NCBI GenBank assembly: GCA_947477745.1
Contig: CANJUF010000022.1
Location: forward strand, 1 to 55,173
Direction of reading: 5' to 3'
DNA: 55,173 bases
From: Sphingomonadaceae bacterium
Lineage (GTDB): Bacteria > Pseudomonadota > Alphaproteobacteria > Sphingomonadales > Sphingomonadaceae
Shown: positions 34,476-42,985 of the stretch, piece after piece
Layout of the letters: the number at the start of each line of letters is the position of its first letter
How positions within the stretch are numbered: position 1 is the stretch's first letter
Notes under the pieces: model-generated
The model's database searches: none
The model's input: the letters and a program-made list of their open reading frames with translations, nothing else
Told to the model about the DNA's origin: nothing
Made by a program: the position numbers and the translations under genes

Positions 34476-36244
34476 GCCTTGTCCCCGTAATCGCGCACCG
34501 TCACGACCCGCATAATCCCGGCGTGCATGTGCAGCAGCATGTGGCAGTGGAACGCCCAGTCGCCCGGCGCGTCGGCGGTCAGGTCGAACGAGACCTTGCC
34601 GCCGGGCAGGACATTGACCGTATGCTTGCGCACGCGGCTTCCCGGATCGCCCGAGACCAGTTCGAAGAAGTGCCCGTGCAGGTGGATCGGATGCGGCATC
34701 ATCGTGTCGTTGACGAGATTGACGCGCACCCGCTCGTTCAGCCGGAACGGAATCGGGTCCGGCCCCTCGCCCATCGAGACGCCGTCGATCGACCACATGT
34801 AACGTTCCATGTTGGCAGTCAGGTGCACGTCAATCTGGCGCGAGGGCGCGCGCGGATCGGGGTTCGGCTCGGCGGAGCGCAGCTCGGCATAAGTGAGGAC
34901 GCGGTGGTCGGCGCTCTCGAGGCCGGTGGGCCGGTCTGCCAGACGGTCGACCGGCATTGGCGAAAGCGAGGCGACTCCCGGCCCCATTTTCACCCCGGGC
35001 GCGACCGAGGGATCGCGCATCGACATCGAGTGGCCTTCGTGCCCGCTGCTGGTCGGCTCGGGCTGGCTGAGATCGAGCGTGCCGTCGCTGCCGCCCATCT
35101 CCATTCCCGCCATGTCCATGCCCATGTCGCGCATGGTGAGCAGCGGGCGTTCGCGCAGCGCGGGAACCACACCCGCCATGCCCATGCGCGGGGCGAGCGT
35201 CGCGCGCACCTGTCCGCTGCGGTCGATAGCCTCGGCGATGATTGCAAGCCCCTCGTCGCCCGTCGGCCGCACGATCACGTCATAGGTTTCGGCGATCGCG
35301 ATCTGGAACTCGTCGGTCTCGACCGGCTGCACGGAAAGGCCGTCTGCACCGACCACAGTCATGGCGAGGCCGGGAATGCGGAAGTTGAAATTGGTCATCG
35401 CCGAAGCATTGATGATCCGCAGCCGCACGCGCTCGCCCGGCGCGAACAGGCCGGTCCAGTTTTCGGCGGTGCCATGGCCATTGACGAGGTACGAATAGGT
35501 GATGGCGGTGACATCGGAGATGTCGGTCGGGTCCATCCGCATTTTCGCCCATTCGCGCCGCTCGGTCGAGGGCTGGTCCTTGCCCGCAAGCATTCCGGCC
35601 AGCGTCTGGCGCTGATGGTTGAAATAGCCGCCCATGATCTTGAGCCGCCGCAATTGCTCGTGCGGATGCATCGTGGTCCAGTCCGACAGGACCAGCACAT
35701 GCTCGCGGTCGTAATCCTGGCTCCCGTCGGCAGGATCGATCACGATCGGGCCATAGAGGCCCATCGCCTCCTGCATGCCCGAATGGCTGTGATACCAGTA
35801 GGTGCCCGACTGGACGACGGGGAATTCGTAAATGAAAGTCTCGCCCGGATCGATGCCGGGAAAGCTCACGCCCGGCACGCCGTCCATCTGGAACGGCAGG
35901 ATCAGGCCGTGCCAGTGGATCGAGCTTTGCTCGGCCAGCCGGTTGGTCACCGCCAGCCGCACGCTCTGCCCTTCGCGCAGGCGGATCAGCGGCGCGGGAA
36001 GCGTGCCGTTGACGGTGATCGCGTGGCCGCTACGCCCGCCGGTGGCGAAATGGCTCTCACCGATGGAGAGCGCGATCGTATCGCCGGTCAGCACCTCGCC
36101 CGCCGAAACGCCCGGAGTGCCGCTGCGCGCCCAGGCCGGGAACAGTCCCGCGCTCGCCGCCCATGCCGCCGCGCCGCCAGCCGAGGCGATGAAGCGGCGG
36201 CGGTCAAAGCGGCCAAAAACGGTGGGATTGTCTGGTTTCGTCAT
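34472..36244 (-). CDS. copA: CopA-type periplasmic multicopper oxidase
   Basis: A 590-residue multicopper oxidase with a Tat signal (DRRRFIASAGG). All four copper motifs are visible: SIHWHGLI, TYWYHSHSG, HPIHLHGHFFE and the type 1 site HCHMLLHMHAGIM near the C-terminus. A Met-rich stretch (MRDMGMDMAGMEMGG) around residue 395 fits Cu(I) binding. It oxidises cuprous ion and/or binds excess copper in the periplasm. The ATG at 36244 gives the Tat signal; the frame extends further but without support. It is divergent from copC across a 179-bp spacer. Confidence 0.93.
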   Translation of the reverse strand: MTKPDNPTVFGRFDRRRFIASAGGAAAWAASAGLFPAWARSGTPGVSAGEVLTGDTIALSIGESHFATGGRSGHAITVNGTLPAPLIRLREGQSVRLAVTNRLAEQSSIHWHGLILPFQMDGVPGVSFPGIDPGETFIYEFPVVQSGTYWYHSHSGMQEAMGLYGPIVIDPADGSQDYDREHVLVLSDWTTMHPHEQLRRLKIMGGYFNHQRQTLAGMLAGKDQPSTERREWAKMRMDPTDISDVTAITYSYLVNGHGTAENWTGLFAPGERVRLRIINASAMTNFNFRIPGLAMTVVGADGLSVQPVETDEFQIAIAETYDVIVRPTGDEGLAIIAEAIDRSGQVRATLAPRMGMAGVVPALRERPLLTMRDMGMDMAGMEMGGSDGTLDLSQPEPTSSGHEGHSMSMRDPSVAPGVKMGPGVASLSPMPVDRLADRPTGLESADHRVLTYAELRSAEPNPDPRAPSRQIDVHLTANMERYMWSIDGVSMGEGPDPIPFRLNERVRVNLVNDTMMPHPIHLHGHFFELVSGDPGSRVRKHTVNVLPGGKVSFDLTADAPGDWAFHCHMLLHMHAGIMRVVTVRDYGDKA

Positions 36245-36423
36245 GTAATCCGGTATCTTGCTGTTTGTGGGTTTAACATTGTCTGACGCAAGGCAAGCGC
36301 CAATAGCTGGCCTGCCGCCAGCATATAATATCGCCCTGTGCATCGGCTTCGGCAGACACCGGCGGTTCATGCCCTTAGGATAATGGGACCGAACCATTGC
36401 ACTTTCGAGCAACCGGAGTTCCC
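36245..36423. promoter_or_regulatory. divergent copA/copC spacer with a TATAAT-like box
   Basis: This 179-bp region must hold both copper-operon promoters. A perfect TATAAT occurs at 36324-36329 on the plus strand, with no good -35 partner at 17 bp. No CueR-type dyad or cop box with a clear match was found, and no copper-responsive regulator gene is in the window. Confidence 0.35.
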
Positions 36424-36801
36424 ATGTTCAAGCCAGCCCTTGCCCTTTTCGCCGCGCTTGCTGCTGCCATGCTGCCTGCGCCCGCCATGGCCCATCCCAA
36501 GCTGGTTTCCTCCAATCCAGCGCAGAACGCATCGGTCGCCCGCCCGACCACGCTGTCGCTGACCTTCTCCGAAGCGCTGGTCGCCCCGCTTTCGGGCATC
36601 GAACTGACGATGACCGCCATGCCGGGCATGGCCGATCACGAGCCGATGCCGGTCAAGGGCTTTACCACCAAGGTGACCGGCAAGACCTTGACCGCCACTC
36701 TCCCGCGCGCGCTGCCGGTCGGCACTTATCTGCTGAAATGGCATGTCGTCGCCGCCGACCAGCACCGCATCGAGGGCAGCTATTCCTTCAAGGTCAAATG
36801 A
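36424..36801 (+). CDS. copC: CopC periplasmic copper-binding protein
   Basis: A 125-residue protein with a signal peptide ending AMA and a mature N-terminus HPKLVSSNPAQNA, providing the amino-terminal His ligand of the Cu(II) site of CopC. The conserved HVVAADQHRIEGSYSF near the C-terminus completes the copper site. It delivers copper to the membrane protein CopD, whose gene follows after 19 bp. A GGAG ribosome site precedes the ATG. Confidence 0.9.
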   Translation: MFKPALALFAALAAAMLPAPAMAHPKLVSSNPAQNASVARPTTLSLTFSEALVAPLSGIELTMTAMPGMADHEPMPVKGFTTKVTGKTLTATLPRALPVGTYLLKWHVVAADQHRIEGSYSFKVK

Positions 36802-36820
36802 CCGCAATGGCCGGGCCGGA

Positions 36821-37681
36821 ATGACGCCCGATAGCGGCCTTGTCCTCGCCCGCTTCGCTGCCCTGGCAGCGCTGCTGGCCGTGGCGGGAGTGCCGCTTTA
36901 CTGCCTGAGCGCGCGGCAGGCGCTGCTTGGTGAGCCTGCGCGCAGGGCCTTGGCGATACTTGCCATTCTGGCCATGCTGGCAAGCCTGTGGTGGGCCTTG
37001 GCCAGCGTCGCGGCCATGGCAGCCATGCCGATCAGCGCCCTGGACCGGGAAACCGTGCTCGCCGTGCTTGGCGCGACCCCGACCGGCATGGTGCTTGCCG
37101 TGCGGCTGGGGGCAGGAGCGCTCCTGCTTGCCAGCCTGGCCTTGACGCCGCGATGCCTTCCTGCTGCGCTGCTCGGCCTGATCGCGCTCGCGAGTTCCGC
37201 ATGGACCGGCCATTCGGGTGTAGCCGAGGGCGCACCGGGCATCATGCAACGCGGGTTCGATGCGGCGCATCTGGGCGCGGCTTCGCTTTGGCTGGGCGCG
37301 CTGCTGGTTTTCCTCGCATCGCTGGGAAGGCAGCCTGGCCGGTCGCATCTGATCGAGCGCCTCTCCGCCTTCTCGCGCACCGGCACGATTGTGGTCGTGC
37401 TGCTCGCGGTGACGGGGAGCATCAATGCCGTGCTGATCGGCTGCGAGGGCTGGTCACCCGCGAGCGGGTGGACCGTGCTTCTCGCCGCCAAGTTGGCGCT
37501 GTTCCTCGCCATGCTGGGCCTTGCCGCGTTGAACCGCTGGCGGCTCACTCCGGCGCTTGCCGCCAATGCGCCCAGCGCGGAGCGGCGGCTGACCGTGTCG
37601 CTCACGCTCGAAACGCTTTGCGCGCTGGCGGTGGTGGCGCTGGTCGCGGTGCTCGGCCTGCTCGATCCTTCTGGCGCATAG
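36821..37681 (+). CDS. copD: CopD-family inner-membrane protein
   Basis: A 286-residue membrane protein with about eight helices. The expected CopD pieces are present: an opening LARFAALAALLAVAG, then SSAWTGHSGVAEG, AAHLGAASLWLGALL with the His likely facing copper, and a final helix ending LLDPSGA. With CopC it moves copper across the inner membrane. The ATG at 36821 has a CCGGA leader; earlier in-frame starts overlap copC. The gene ends 6 bp before an interspersed palindrome. Confidence 0.85.
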   Translation: MTPDSGLVLARFAALAALLAVAGVPLYCLSARQALLGEPARRALAILAILAMLASLWWALASVAAMAAMPISALDRETVLAVLGATPTGMVLAVRLGAGALLLASLALTPRCLPAALLGLIALASSAWTGHSGVAEGAPGIMQRGFDAAHLGAASLWLGALLVFLASLGRQPGRSHLIERLSAFSRTGTIVVVLLAVTGSINAVLIGCEGWSPASGWTVLLAAKLALFLAMLGLAALNRWRLTPALAANAPSAERRLTVSLTLETLCALAVVALVAVLGLLDPSGA

Positions 37682-37686
37682 CTTTC

Positions 37687-37732
37687 GCATCGCTTCTTGC
37701 GGAAAACCGGTTCCCACTTTTCCGCGCGATGC
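37687..37732. repeat. interspersed palindromic repeat (alphaproteobacterial REP-like)
   Basis: A 46-bp palindrome with outer arms GCATCGC/GCGATGC (37687-37693 and 37726-37732) and inner arms GCGGAAAA/TTTTCCGC (37699-37706 and 37718-37725) around CCGGTTCCCAC. The element with GGAAAACCGGTTCCCACTTT is, to my knowledge, a widespread intergenic repeat in alphaproteobacteria. It fills the 53-bp gap between the convergent copD and NTF2-like genes and can form a bidirectional hairpin that may end both transcripts. Confidence 0.7.
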
Positions 37733-37734
37733 TT

Positions 37735-38196
37735 TTAGCCCCAGCCCGAAACGATGTCGTCGGTCCCGTTTTCGACCAACAAGCGGGTCAGGCGGTGTTC
37801 GACAATCTTCCAGCCGTCGGCCTGCTTGCGATAGCTCTGCCGGTAATGGCCGTAAGCGCGCATCCAGGTGCGCTTGCCGTCCTTCTCGCTCGCCAGCACG
37901 TCGTTGAGCGGCCAGATTCCAGTCGCCTCGGTATCGGACTGGAATTCGATCTCGGGGAAATGCACCTGATGCACGGTCTTGAGGCCGGTCAGCACTCTTG
38001 CAGTACTATCGGCAATCGCCTTGCCGCCAATGGTCGGCGGGCTCTTGCCCTCGTCTGCGCCGAACGACCAGGAAATGCAGTCGTCCGAATAGACCGAGGC
38101 GAGGCCGTCCCAGTCCTTCTCATCGATGCAGCGCACGCGCTTCGCCATCAGCGTCTTGATCGCCTCGATCTCGACCAGCCTAGTCAGGTTGTCCAC
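37735..38196 (-). CDS. NTF2/SnoaL-fold protein (1 of 6)
   Basis: A 153-residue protein of the nuclear transport factor 2/SnoaL-like fold. It opens with VEIEAIKTLMAKRVRCIDEKDWDGLASVYSDD and ends WKIVEHRLTRLLVE, the usual helix and sheet layout. Such proteins can be isomerases, dehydratases or lyases, or non-catalytic. It starts at a GTG (38196) with a GAGGAA ribosome site, 10 bp after the SDR gene, so the two form a short leftward operon. Asp in CIDEKD occupies the place of the conserved acidic residue. Confidence 0.78.
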   Translation of the reverse strand: MDNLTRLVEIEAIKTLMAKRVRCIDEKDWDGLASVYSDDCISWSFGADEGKSPPTIGGKAIADSTARVLTGLKTVHQVHFPEIEFQSDTEATGIWPLNDVLASEKDGKRTWMRAYGHYRQSYRKQADGWKIVEHRLTRLLVENGTDDIVSGWG

Positions 38197-38206
38197 GGCA
38201 GGTTCC

Positions 38207-39052
38207 TCAGCTCTGCGCCCGGTCGAACGCCGCGACCAGATCGTCGAGCCGCTCGACCATGTCATCGCGGTAGTCGCCGTGCGTGATGATGAAGCGCCGA
38301 TTGGCCGCCAGTTCCTCGAGCAGGTTGCGGGTCGCATGTTCGGGCGTCGCCACATGCGTTGCGACATCCATGTTGCGGCTCGACATCATCACGTCGATGT
38401 CTTCCTGCGTCACCACCGCCCCGCTCAGTCCGCCGGGACGCGCAAGAGCGCTGCTTTCGATATGCCGCGACGACATGCCGGCGGGGAACAGCGTCGAGAC
38501 GCCGATGCCCTCGTCGGCCAGCTCGATCCGCAGCGTTTCGCCGATCCCCATGACCGCGTACTTGCTGGCGGTGTAGGCACCGAGCCGCGCGCCCGGCACC
38601 AGCGCGCCCGACGATGCGGTGACGAGGATGCGGCGCTCGCCGCCGCTCTGGCGCATCAGCGGCAGGAACGCCGTGACCGTGTTGACCACGCCCAGCACGT
38701 TGACATCGAGCACCCAGCGCCACTCGCCTTCGCTCAGCTTCTCGACCAGGCCGAAGTTCTGCACACCGACATTGGCGCACAGCACGTTGCAGCCGCCGAA
38801 CGCCTCGTCCGCCGCCTGAGCCGCGCGATCGAGCGCCGCGCGATCGGCAACGTCGACGCCCATGGCAATCGCGCTGCCCCCGCCCGCAATCACCATGTCG
38901 GCAGTCTCCTGCGCACGGTCCGCATCGATATCGAGCGCGGCAATCGCCATACCGACGCTGGCGAAGCGCTCCACCATCGCTGCGCCAAGCCCCGATCCCG
39001 CGCCGGTCACCACCGCCGCGCCGCTCCAGAATTCCTGCGCCAATCTGTTCAT
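38207..39052 (-). CDS. short-chain dehydrogenase/reductase
   Basis: A 281-residue SDR. The cofactor motif is VTGAGSGLG at about residues 15-23, with LDIDAD after beta-2 favouring NAD(H), NVGV for NNAG, catalytic Ser in VTASSGALV and YTASK for YxxxK. It oxidises or reduces a hydroxyl/keto group. The ATG at 39052 stands right against an AGAGG, which is too close for a normal ribosome site. The next gene, the enoyl-CoA hydratase, is divergent across 124 bp. Confidence 0.85.
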   Translation of the reverse strand: MNRLAQEFWSGAAVVTGAGSGLGAAMVERFASVGMAIAALDIDADRAQETADMVIAGGGSAIAMGVDVADRAALDRAAQAADEAFGGCNVLCANVGVQNFGLVEKLSEGEWRWVLDVNVLGVVNTVTAFLPLMRQSGGERRILVTASSGALVPGARLGAYTASKYAVMGIGETLRIELADEGIGVSTLFPAGMSSRHIESSALARPGGLSGAVVTQEDIDVMMSSRNMDVATHVATPEHATRNLLEELAANRRFIITHGDYRDDMVERLDDLVAAFDRAQS

Positions 39053-39176
39053 CCTCTTTTGCGGCAATCTGCCTTGCCTGCGGGAAGGCAAGCACCGCAC
39101 GATGCCACTTGCAAGCGATTCCGGGCACGGTATCGCCGCGGCGTGACGATGCGCACACGATTCAGGAGCACGAGCG

Positions 39177-39926
39177 ATGTCCGATTGCCTGATTGTCACG
39201 GTCGCCGGGGGGCTGTGCACCTTGACGCTCAACCGGCCCGACAAGCGCAATGCGCTGAACGGGGACATGTTCGCTGCGCTCAACGCGGCGCTGGATACGA
39301 TCGAAGCCGATGAAAGCATTGCCTGCGTGATCCTGCGCGGCGCTGGCAAGGCGTTCTGCGCAGGCGCCGATCTCGGCGGTGTTGGCACCGGATCGGGCGG
39401 TGCATCGAGTGGAGGGCCGCACGCCAACCAGAAAGTGATCGAGAGGCTGGCGAACCTCCCCGTGCCGACCGTGGCCGCGATCCACGGGACCTGCTTTACC
39501 GGCGGGCTCGAACTGGCGCTTGGCTGCGACGTGCTTATCGCCGACCGCTCGGCGCGTTTCGCCGATACTCACGGCAAGTGGGGCTTTGTCGGCACATGGG
39601 GCATCTCGCAGCGGCTGCCGCGCCGGATCGGGCTGATGCAGGCCAAGACGATGATGTTCACCAGCCGTATCGTCGATGCGGACGAGGCCCTGGGCATGGG
39701 CTTGGTCTGGCAAGTTGTCGACGAAGGCGCGCTGGATCAGACGGTTGCGCTCTTCGCCGCGCAAGTGATCGCCAACAGCGCGCACACCAATCGCAGCGTC
39801 AAGCGCCTGCTGCTCGATACCGAAGCGATGGCGCTTCGCGATGCACTGGCGCACGAGGCAGAGAATTACGAAGGCATGGCGCCCGATTTCAGGGAGCGGC
39901 TCGCCGCTTTTGCGAAGAAGAACTAA
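39177..39926 (+). CDS. enoyl-CoA hydratase/isomerase family protein
   Basis: A 249-residue crotonase-fold protein with LNRPDKRNALNGDM at the N-terminus and the oxyanion-hole segments AFCAGADLGG and HGTCFTGGLELALGCD. The usual hydratase Glu pair is only partly matched, so isomerase or hydrolase activity is also possible. It would act on an acyl-CoA intermediate of the catabolic pathway. A CAGGAG ribosome site precedes the ATG. Its 3' end overlaps the convergent NTF2-like gene by four bases. Confidence 0.85.
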   Translation: MSDCLIVTVAGGLCTLTLNRPDKRNALNGDMFAALNAALDTIEADESIACVILRGAGKAFCAGADLGGVGTGSGGASSGGPHANQKVIERLANLPVPTVAAIHGTCFTGGLELALGCDVLIADRSARFADTHGKWGFVGTWGISQRLPRRIGLMQAKTMMFTSRIVDADEALGMGLVWQVVDEGALDQTVALFAAQVIANSAHTNRSVKRLLLDTEAMALRDALAHEAENYEGMAPDFRERLAAFAKKN

Positions 39927-40474
39927 CCCTGCGGCCGCTGCGCCGCGCGCCGGTTGACCAAGGGGCGCTGGTAGCTGGGATCGTCCGGCCCGCGCGCCGA
40001 GACGCCGTTGAGCGCCACGTCGGGCAGGTCCGCAAACGGCAGCGGCAGGGCAGGCGGCAGGCACGACCATTCGACCTGATTGGTGCGCAGCATGATCCGC
40101 CACGCGCCGCCGCGCCGCTCCAGCCGGTCGATATAGCGCCCGCCCGCCAGCATCAGCGTGCCGTCGCGGTTGCGTGCGGCGAATTGGTAATAGGTCTCGG
40201 CGTGGGCCGTGTCGCCATCGAGATCAATGTTCGATTGCAGCAGCGCGTGCTGAGTCAACTCCTGCCCTTCCTCGTGCACGGCTCTCGCCCAGTCCCAGCA
40301 ATCGGCCGCGCTGCCAACAAATGGACCGGCGGCGATCTCGGCCTCGGGCCAGAAAGCGGACAGAAAAGCGGCGCGGTCAAACCGGTCCATGCCGCGCGAA
40401 AACGCTTCGAGCGCCTCGCGGATCGCCTGCTTATCGAGCAGCGCATCCAATGCTGCCCTGCGTTTAGCGCCCAT
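39923..40474 (-). CDS. NTF2/SnoaL-fold protein (2 of 6)
   Basis: A 183-residue protein with an N-terminal ALLDKQAIREALEAFSRGMDRFDRAAFL helix pair and the ETYYQFAARN, GGRYIDRLERRGGAWRI sheet of the SnoaL family. The MDRFD region carries the Asp expected in the active-site pocket. Start at 40474 overlaps the SDR stop by 11 bp. It is the last gene of the twelve-gene leftward operon that begins at 49446. Confidence 0.8.
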   Translation of the reverse strand: MGAKRRAALDALLDKQAIREALEAFSRGMDRFDRAAFLSAFWPEAEIAAGPFVGSAADCWDWARAVHEEGQELTQHALLQSNIDLDGDTAHAETYYQFAARNRDGTLMLAGGRYIDRLERRGGAWRIMLRTNQVEWSCLPPALPLPFADLPDVALNGVSARGPDDPSYQRPLVNRRAAQRPQG

Positions 40475-41360
40475 GATGGTCGTTCTCCCGGACCGGGCCC
40501 CACAGCGGGCTGCCACGCTTGGCGCGCATCGATTCGATCCGCCTGCCGTCCACATCGACCACGCCGTACTCGTCTGCGATCTCTGCAGTGATATAAGTCC
40601 CGCCCGAACGGTCTATGATCGCCGGATCAAGCGCCAGCGCGGCGATCACACGGCCGGGATGCTCGACACTGCTGCCGCTCTGCCCGGCGACCGAGCCGGT
40701 CATCTTGTCCGCAGCCTTGGCGAGGTTATCCTTCGCCTTTTCCGTCAAGGTCAGGCCCTGCCACAGCGACACGGTGGCGACGTTGTAGGGTTCAAGCTCG
40801 ATCGCCATGTCGCGCGCGATCCGGTCGACAGTGCACTTGGTCGCGCTGAACAACACGCCGTAGGTATAGGTGACGCCGGTATAACCCGAGATCATCACGA
40901 TCAGGCCGGAATTCTGCCGCGCCATCACCTTCGCCGCGTGCCACGAACACACGTAGTAGGAGCGCATCCCCACGTCCCACATCTCGAGGTTCGAGAGCGG
41001 CTTTTCGAAGAACGGCTTGGGCTCGAGCAGATCGTCGGATAGCTGAGTTGCCGAATTGACGAGAATGTCAAGGCGGCCCTGCTCGCGTTCGACTTGATCG
41101 AACAGCGCGGCGACTGCCACATCGTCGTTGTGGTCGCAGGCAACCGCGATCCCGCGCCCACCGCTCGCCGCGCCGCGCTCGTTGCAAGCGGCGGCGGTCG
41201 CGCCGACCGTACCGGGCAGGTAATAGTCGCCCTCATTCACGGTGCGCCCAGTGATGTATACGGTCGCGCCCTGTTCGGCGAGGACGAGGGCCACGCCTTT
41301 GCCGATGCCCCGGCTTGCTCCGGTGACCACGGCGACCTTGCCGGTCAGCGGTCCTCTCAT
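40464..41360 (-). CDS. short-chain dehydrogenase/reductase, DHRS1-like, catalytic Tyr replaced by Phe
   Basis: A 298-residue SDR with cofactor motif VVTGASRGIGKG at about residues 11-22 and the NSATQ variant of NNAG. In the YxxxK position the sequence reads FSATK, so the general-acid Tyr is Phe; a Tyr lies seven residues before the Lys (TYGVLF). DHRS1-like bacterial SDRs share this layout in my recollection, so this may be a subfamily trait. Either the Tyr is supplied from a shifted position or catalysis is altered. It sits between two other enzymes in the leftward operon. Confidence 0.8.
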   Translation of the reverse strand: MRGPLTGKVAVVTGASRGIGKGVALVLAEQGATVYITGRTVNEGDYYLPGTVGATAAACNERGAASGGRGIAVACDHNDDVAVAALFDQVEREQGRLDILVNSATQLSDDLLEPKPFFEKPLSNLEMWDVGMRSYYVCSWHAAKVMARQNSGLIVMISGYTGVTYTYGVLFSATKCTVDRIARDMAIELEPYNVATVSLWQGLTLTEKAKDNLAKAADKMTGSVAGQSGSSVEHPGRVIAALALDPAIIDRSGGTYITAEIADEYGVVDVDGRRIESMRAKRGSPLWGPVRENDHHGR

Positions 41361-41416
41361 GACCCATTCCTTCCCTTGCGGCCTTGGAGAAGGCCGGATC
41401 GCATTCCTTGCGAGGA

Positions 41417-42172
41417 TCAGCGCAAGTACGCAGAGCCGCCATCCAGCGGCAATGTTGCCCCGGTCAGGTAGCGGGAATCCGGTCCTGCTAAGAAAACCAC
41501 GGCGCTACCGATGTCGGTTTCGCAATCGCCGATCCGGCGCAGCGGAATGTTGCTGATAACGGCTCCGGCCTGCTCCGGCTCGTTCGCCATGAAACGCTCG
41601 AACGGCTCGGTCAGCGCGATCGGCATGATGGTGTTGACCCGGATTCCGTCCGGCCCCCACTCGACCGCAGCGGAGCGCGAGATCGCGTTGAGCGCCGCCT
41701 TGACCGCAGCATAGATGCCGCGCCCCGGTACCGAATTGGCAATTGCCGCACCCGACGAGACGTTGACGATAGCGCCGCCTCCCACAAGGTGCGGATGGCA
41801 CAGGCGCATCAGGTGCAGGGTGGCAAGGGGGCCGGTTTCCCAAGCGGCGGCGATCGTCTGGTCTGCAATGTCGAGCAAGGAGCCATGCGGAACGAACGCG
41901 GCGTTGTTGACGAGAATATTGATGGCCCCGAACCGCTCCAGCGTAGCCGTGATCAGGCGTTCGCGATCCTCGGCGCGGGTGATGTCGCACACAAGGTCGA
42001 GCGCGAGGCCGCCGCGTGCCTCTATCTCCGCGCGCACGCCAGCCAGAGTTTCCGGCGTCCTGCCGCAAATCACGACGCTTGCGCCCTCGCCTGACAGCGC
42101 CAGCGCAATGCCGCGCCCAACGCCGTGCCCGCCGCCGGTGACGATCGCGACCCTTCCTTCAAGCTTTGGCAC
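41417..42172 (-). CDS. short-chain dehydrogenase/reductase
   Basis: A 251-residue classical SDR: VTGGGHGVGRG cofactor motif, CDITRAED after beta-3, NNAAF for NNAG, NVSSGAA catalytic Ser and YAAVK for YxxxK, ending with the GGS motif PLDGGSAYLR. Five bases separate its start from the stop of the HIBADH-like gene. It probably oxidises a hydroxyl group on the pathway intermediate with NAD(P). Confidence 0.88.
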   Translation of the reverse strand: MPKLEGRVAIVTGGGHGVGRGIALALSGEGASVVICGRTPETLAGVRAEIEARGGLALDLVCDITRAEDRERLITATLERFGAINILVNNAAFVPHGSLLDIADQTIAAAWETGPLATLHLMRLCHPHLVGGGAIVNVSSGAAIANSVPGRGIYAAVKAALNAISRSAAVEWGPDGIRVNTIMPIALTEPFERFMANEPEQAGAVISNIPLRRIGDCETDIGSAVVFLAGPDSRYLTGATLPLDGGSAYLR

Positions 42173-42177
42173 TGCCG

Positions 42178-42966
42178 CTATCCTCGGCTGTAATGCGCGA
42201 TGGTCGGACCGAACGAGGATATGTCGATGCCGGTGTCCCGCGCGGCGTCGGCAAGCGCCTTGACGTCCTTGACCATGTAGTGCCGCACGCTCTCCATCAT
42301 TTCGGGCACAATGCCGTTCTTCATCAGGCCCATCGCCATCGACCCGCCGCTCGACTGGCAGATCACCTGCGCCGCGAGCGCCTGATCGAGGCCTTGCTGC
42401 GCGGCCATCGCCAGTATTTCCTCGGCCTGCTTGACGTTGGTGGCGAACAGCAGGTTGTTGAGCAGCTTGAGCGCCTGACCAGCGCCGAGCGGCCCGACGT
42501 GATTGATCCGCGAAGCATAGGTTGCAAGCACGCCGCGCGCCTGTTTAAGCGCCGCCTCCTCGCCGCCGACCATCAGTGTCAGGTCGCCGCGCGCGGTATC
42601 TTCGGGCCCGCCGGAAAAACAGGCATCGAGCACCTTCACCCCTTCGGGAGCACGATCGCCCAGCTCGCGCGCCAGCCTTGGAGATCCGGTCGTGTGGACC
42701 GCGAGCACCGAGCAAGGCTGCATCGCGGACAGCGCGCCGCCATCCTGCATCACCTCGCGCACCTGCGCGTCGTTGAAAAGGCACAGGCACAGCACTTCGC
42801 AGGCGCCAGCGACCGCGAGATAGTCGGTGACCATCGTGCCGCCGCTGGCCGCGACGTCGGCCTTGCCGACGCCGCGATCGTAGGCCGTCAGCTCATGGCC
42901 CGCCCCCAGCACCCGCAGCGCCATTTCCTTGCCGATCCCGCCAAGACCAATCCAACCGACTTTCAT
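42178..42966 (-). CDS. 3-hydroxyisobutyrate-dehydrogenase-like NAD(P) oxidoreductase
   Basis: A 262-residue beta-hydroxyacid dehydrogenase. The Rossmann motif VGWIGLGGIGKEMA is at about residues 3-16, the substrate segment is DACFSGGPEDTARG, and the catalytic Lys is in GAGQALKLLNNLL. It is shorter than usual (about 290), mainly in the C-terminal helical domain, which ends GPTIAHYSRG. It may oxidise a 3-hydroxyacid or reduce a semialdehyde. Closely packed in the leftward operon. Confidence 0.83.
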   Translation of the reverse strand: MKVGWIGLGGIGKEMALRVLGAGHELTAYDRGVGKADVAASGGTMVTDYLAVAGACEVLCLCLFNDAQVREVMQDGGALSAMQPCSVLAVHTTGSPRLARELGDRAPEGVKVLDACFSGGPEDTARGDLTLMVGGEEAALKQARGVLATYASRINHVGPLGAGQALKLLNNLLFATNVKQAEEILAMAAQQGLDQALAAQVICQSSGGSMAMGLMKNGIVPEMMESVRHYMVKDVKALADAARDTGIDISSFGPTIAHYSRG

Positions 42967-42985
42967 GTGTTATTCCCCTGTCCTG

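Noticed and set aside
36245..36423. CueR-type promoter between copA and copC
   Set aside because: No dyad with the expected spacing or sequence was found; only an isolated TATAAT.
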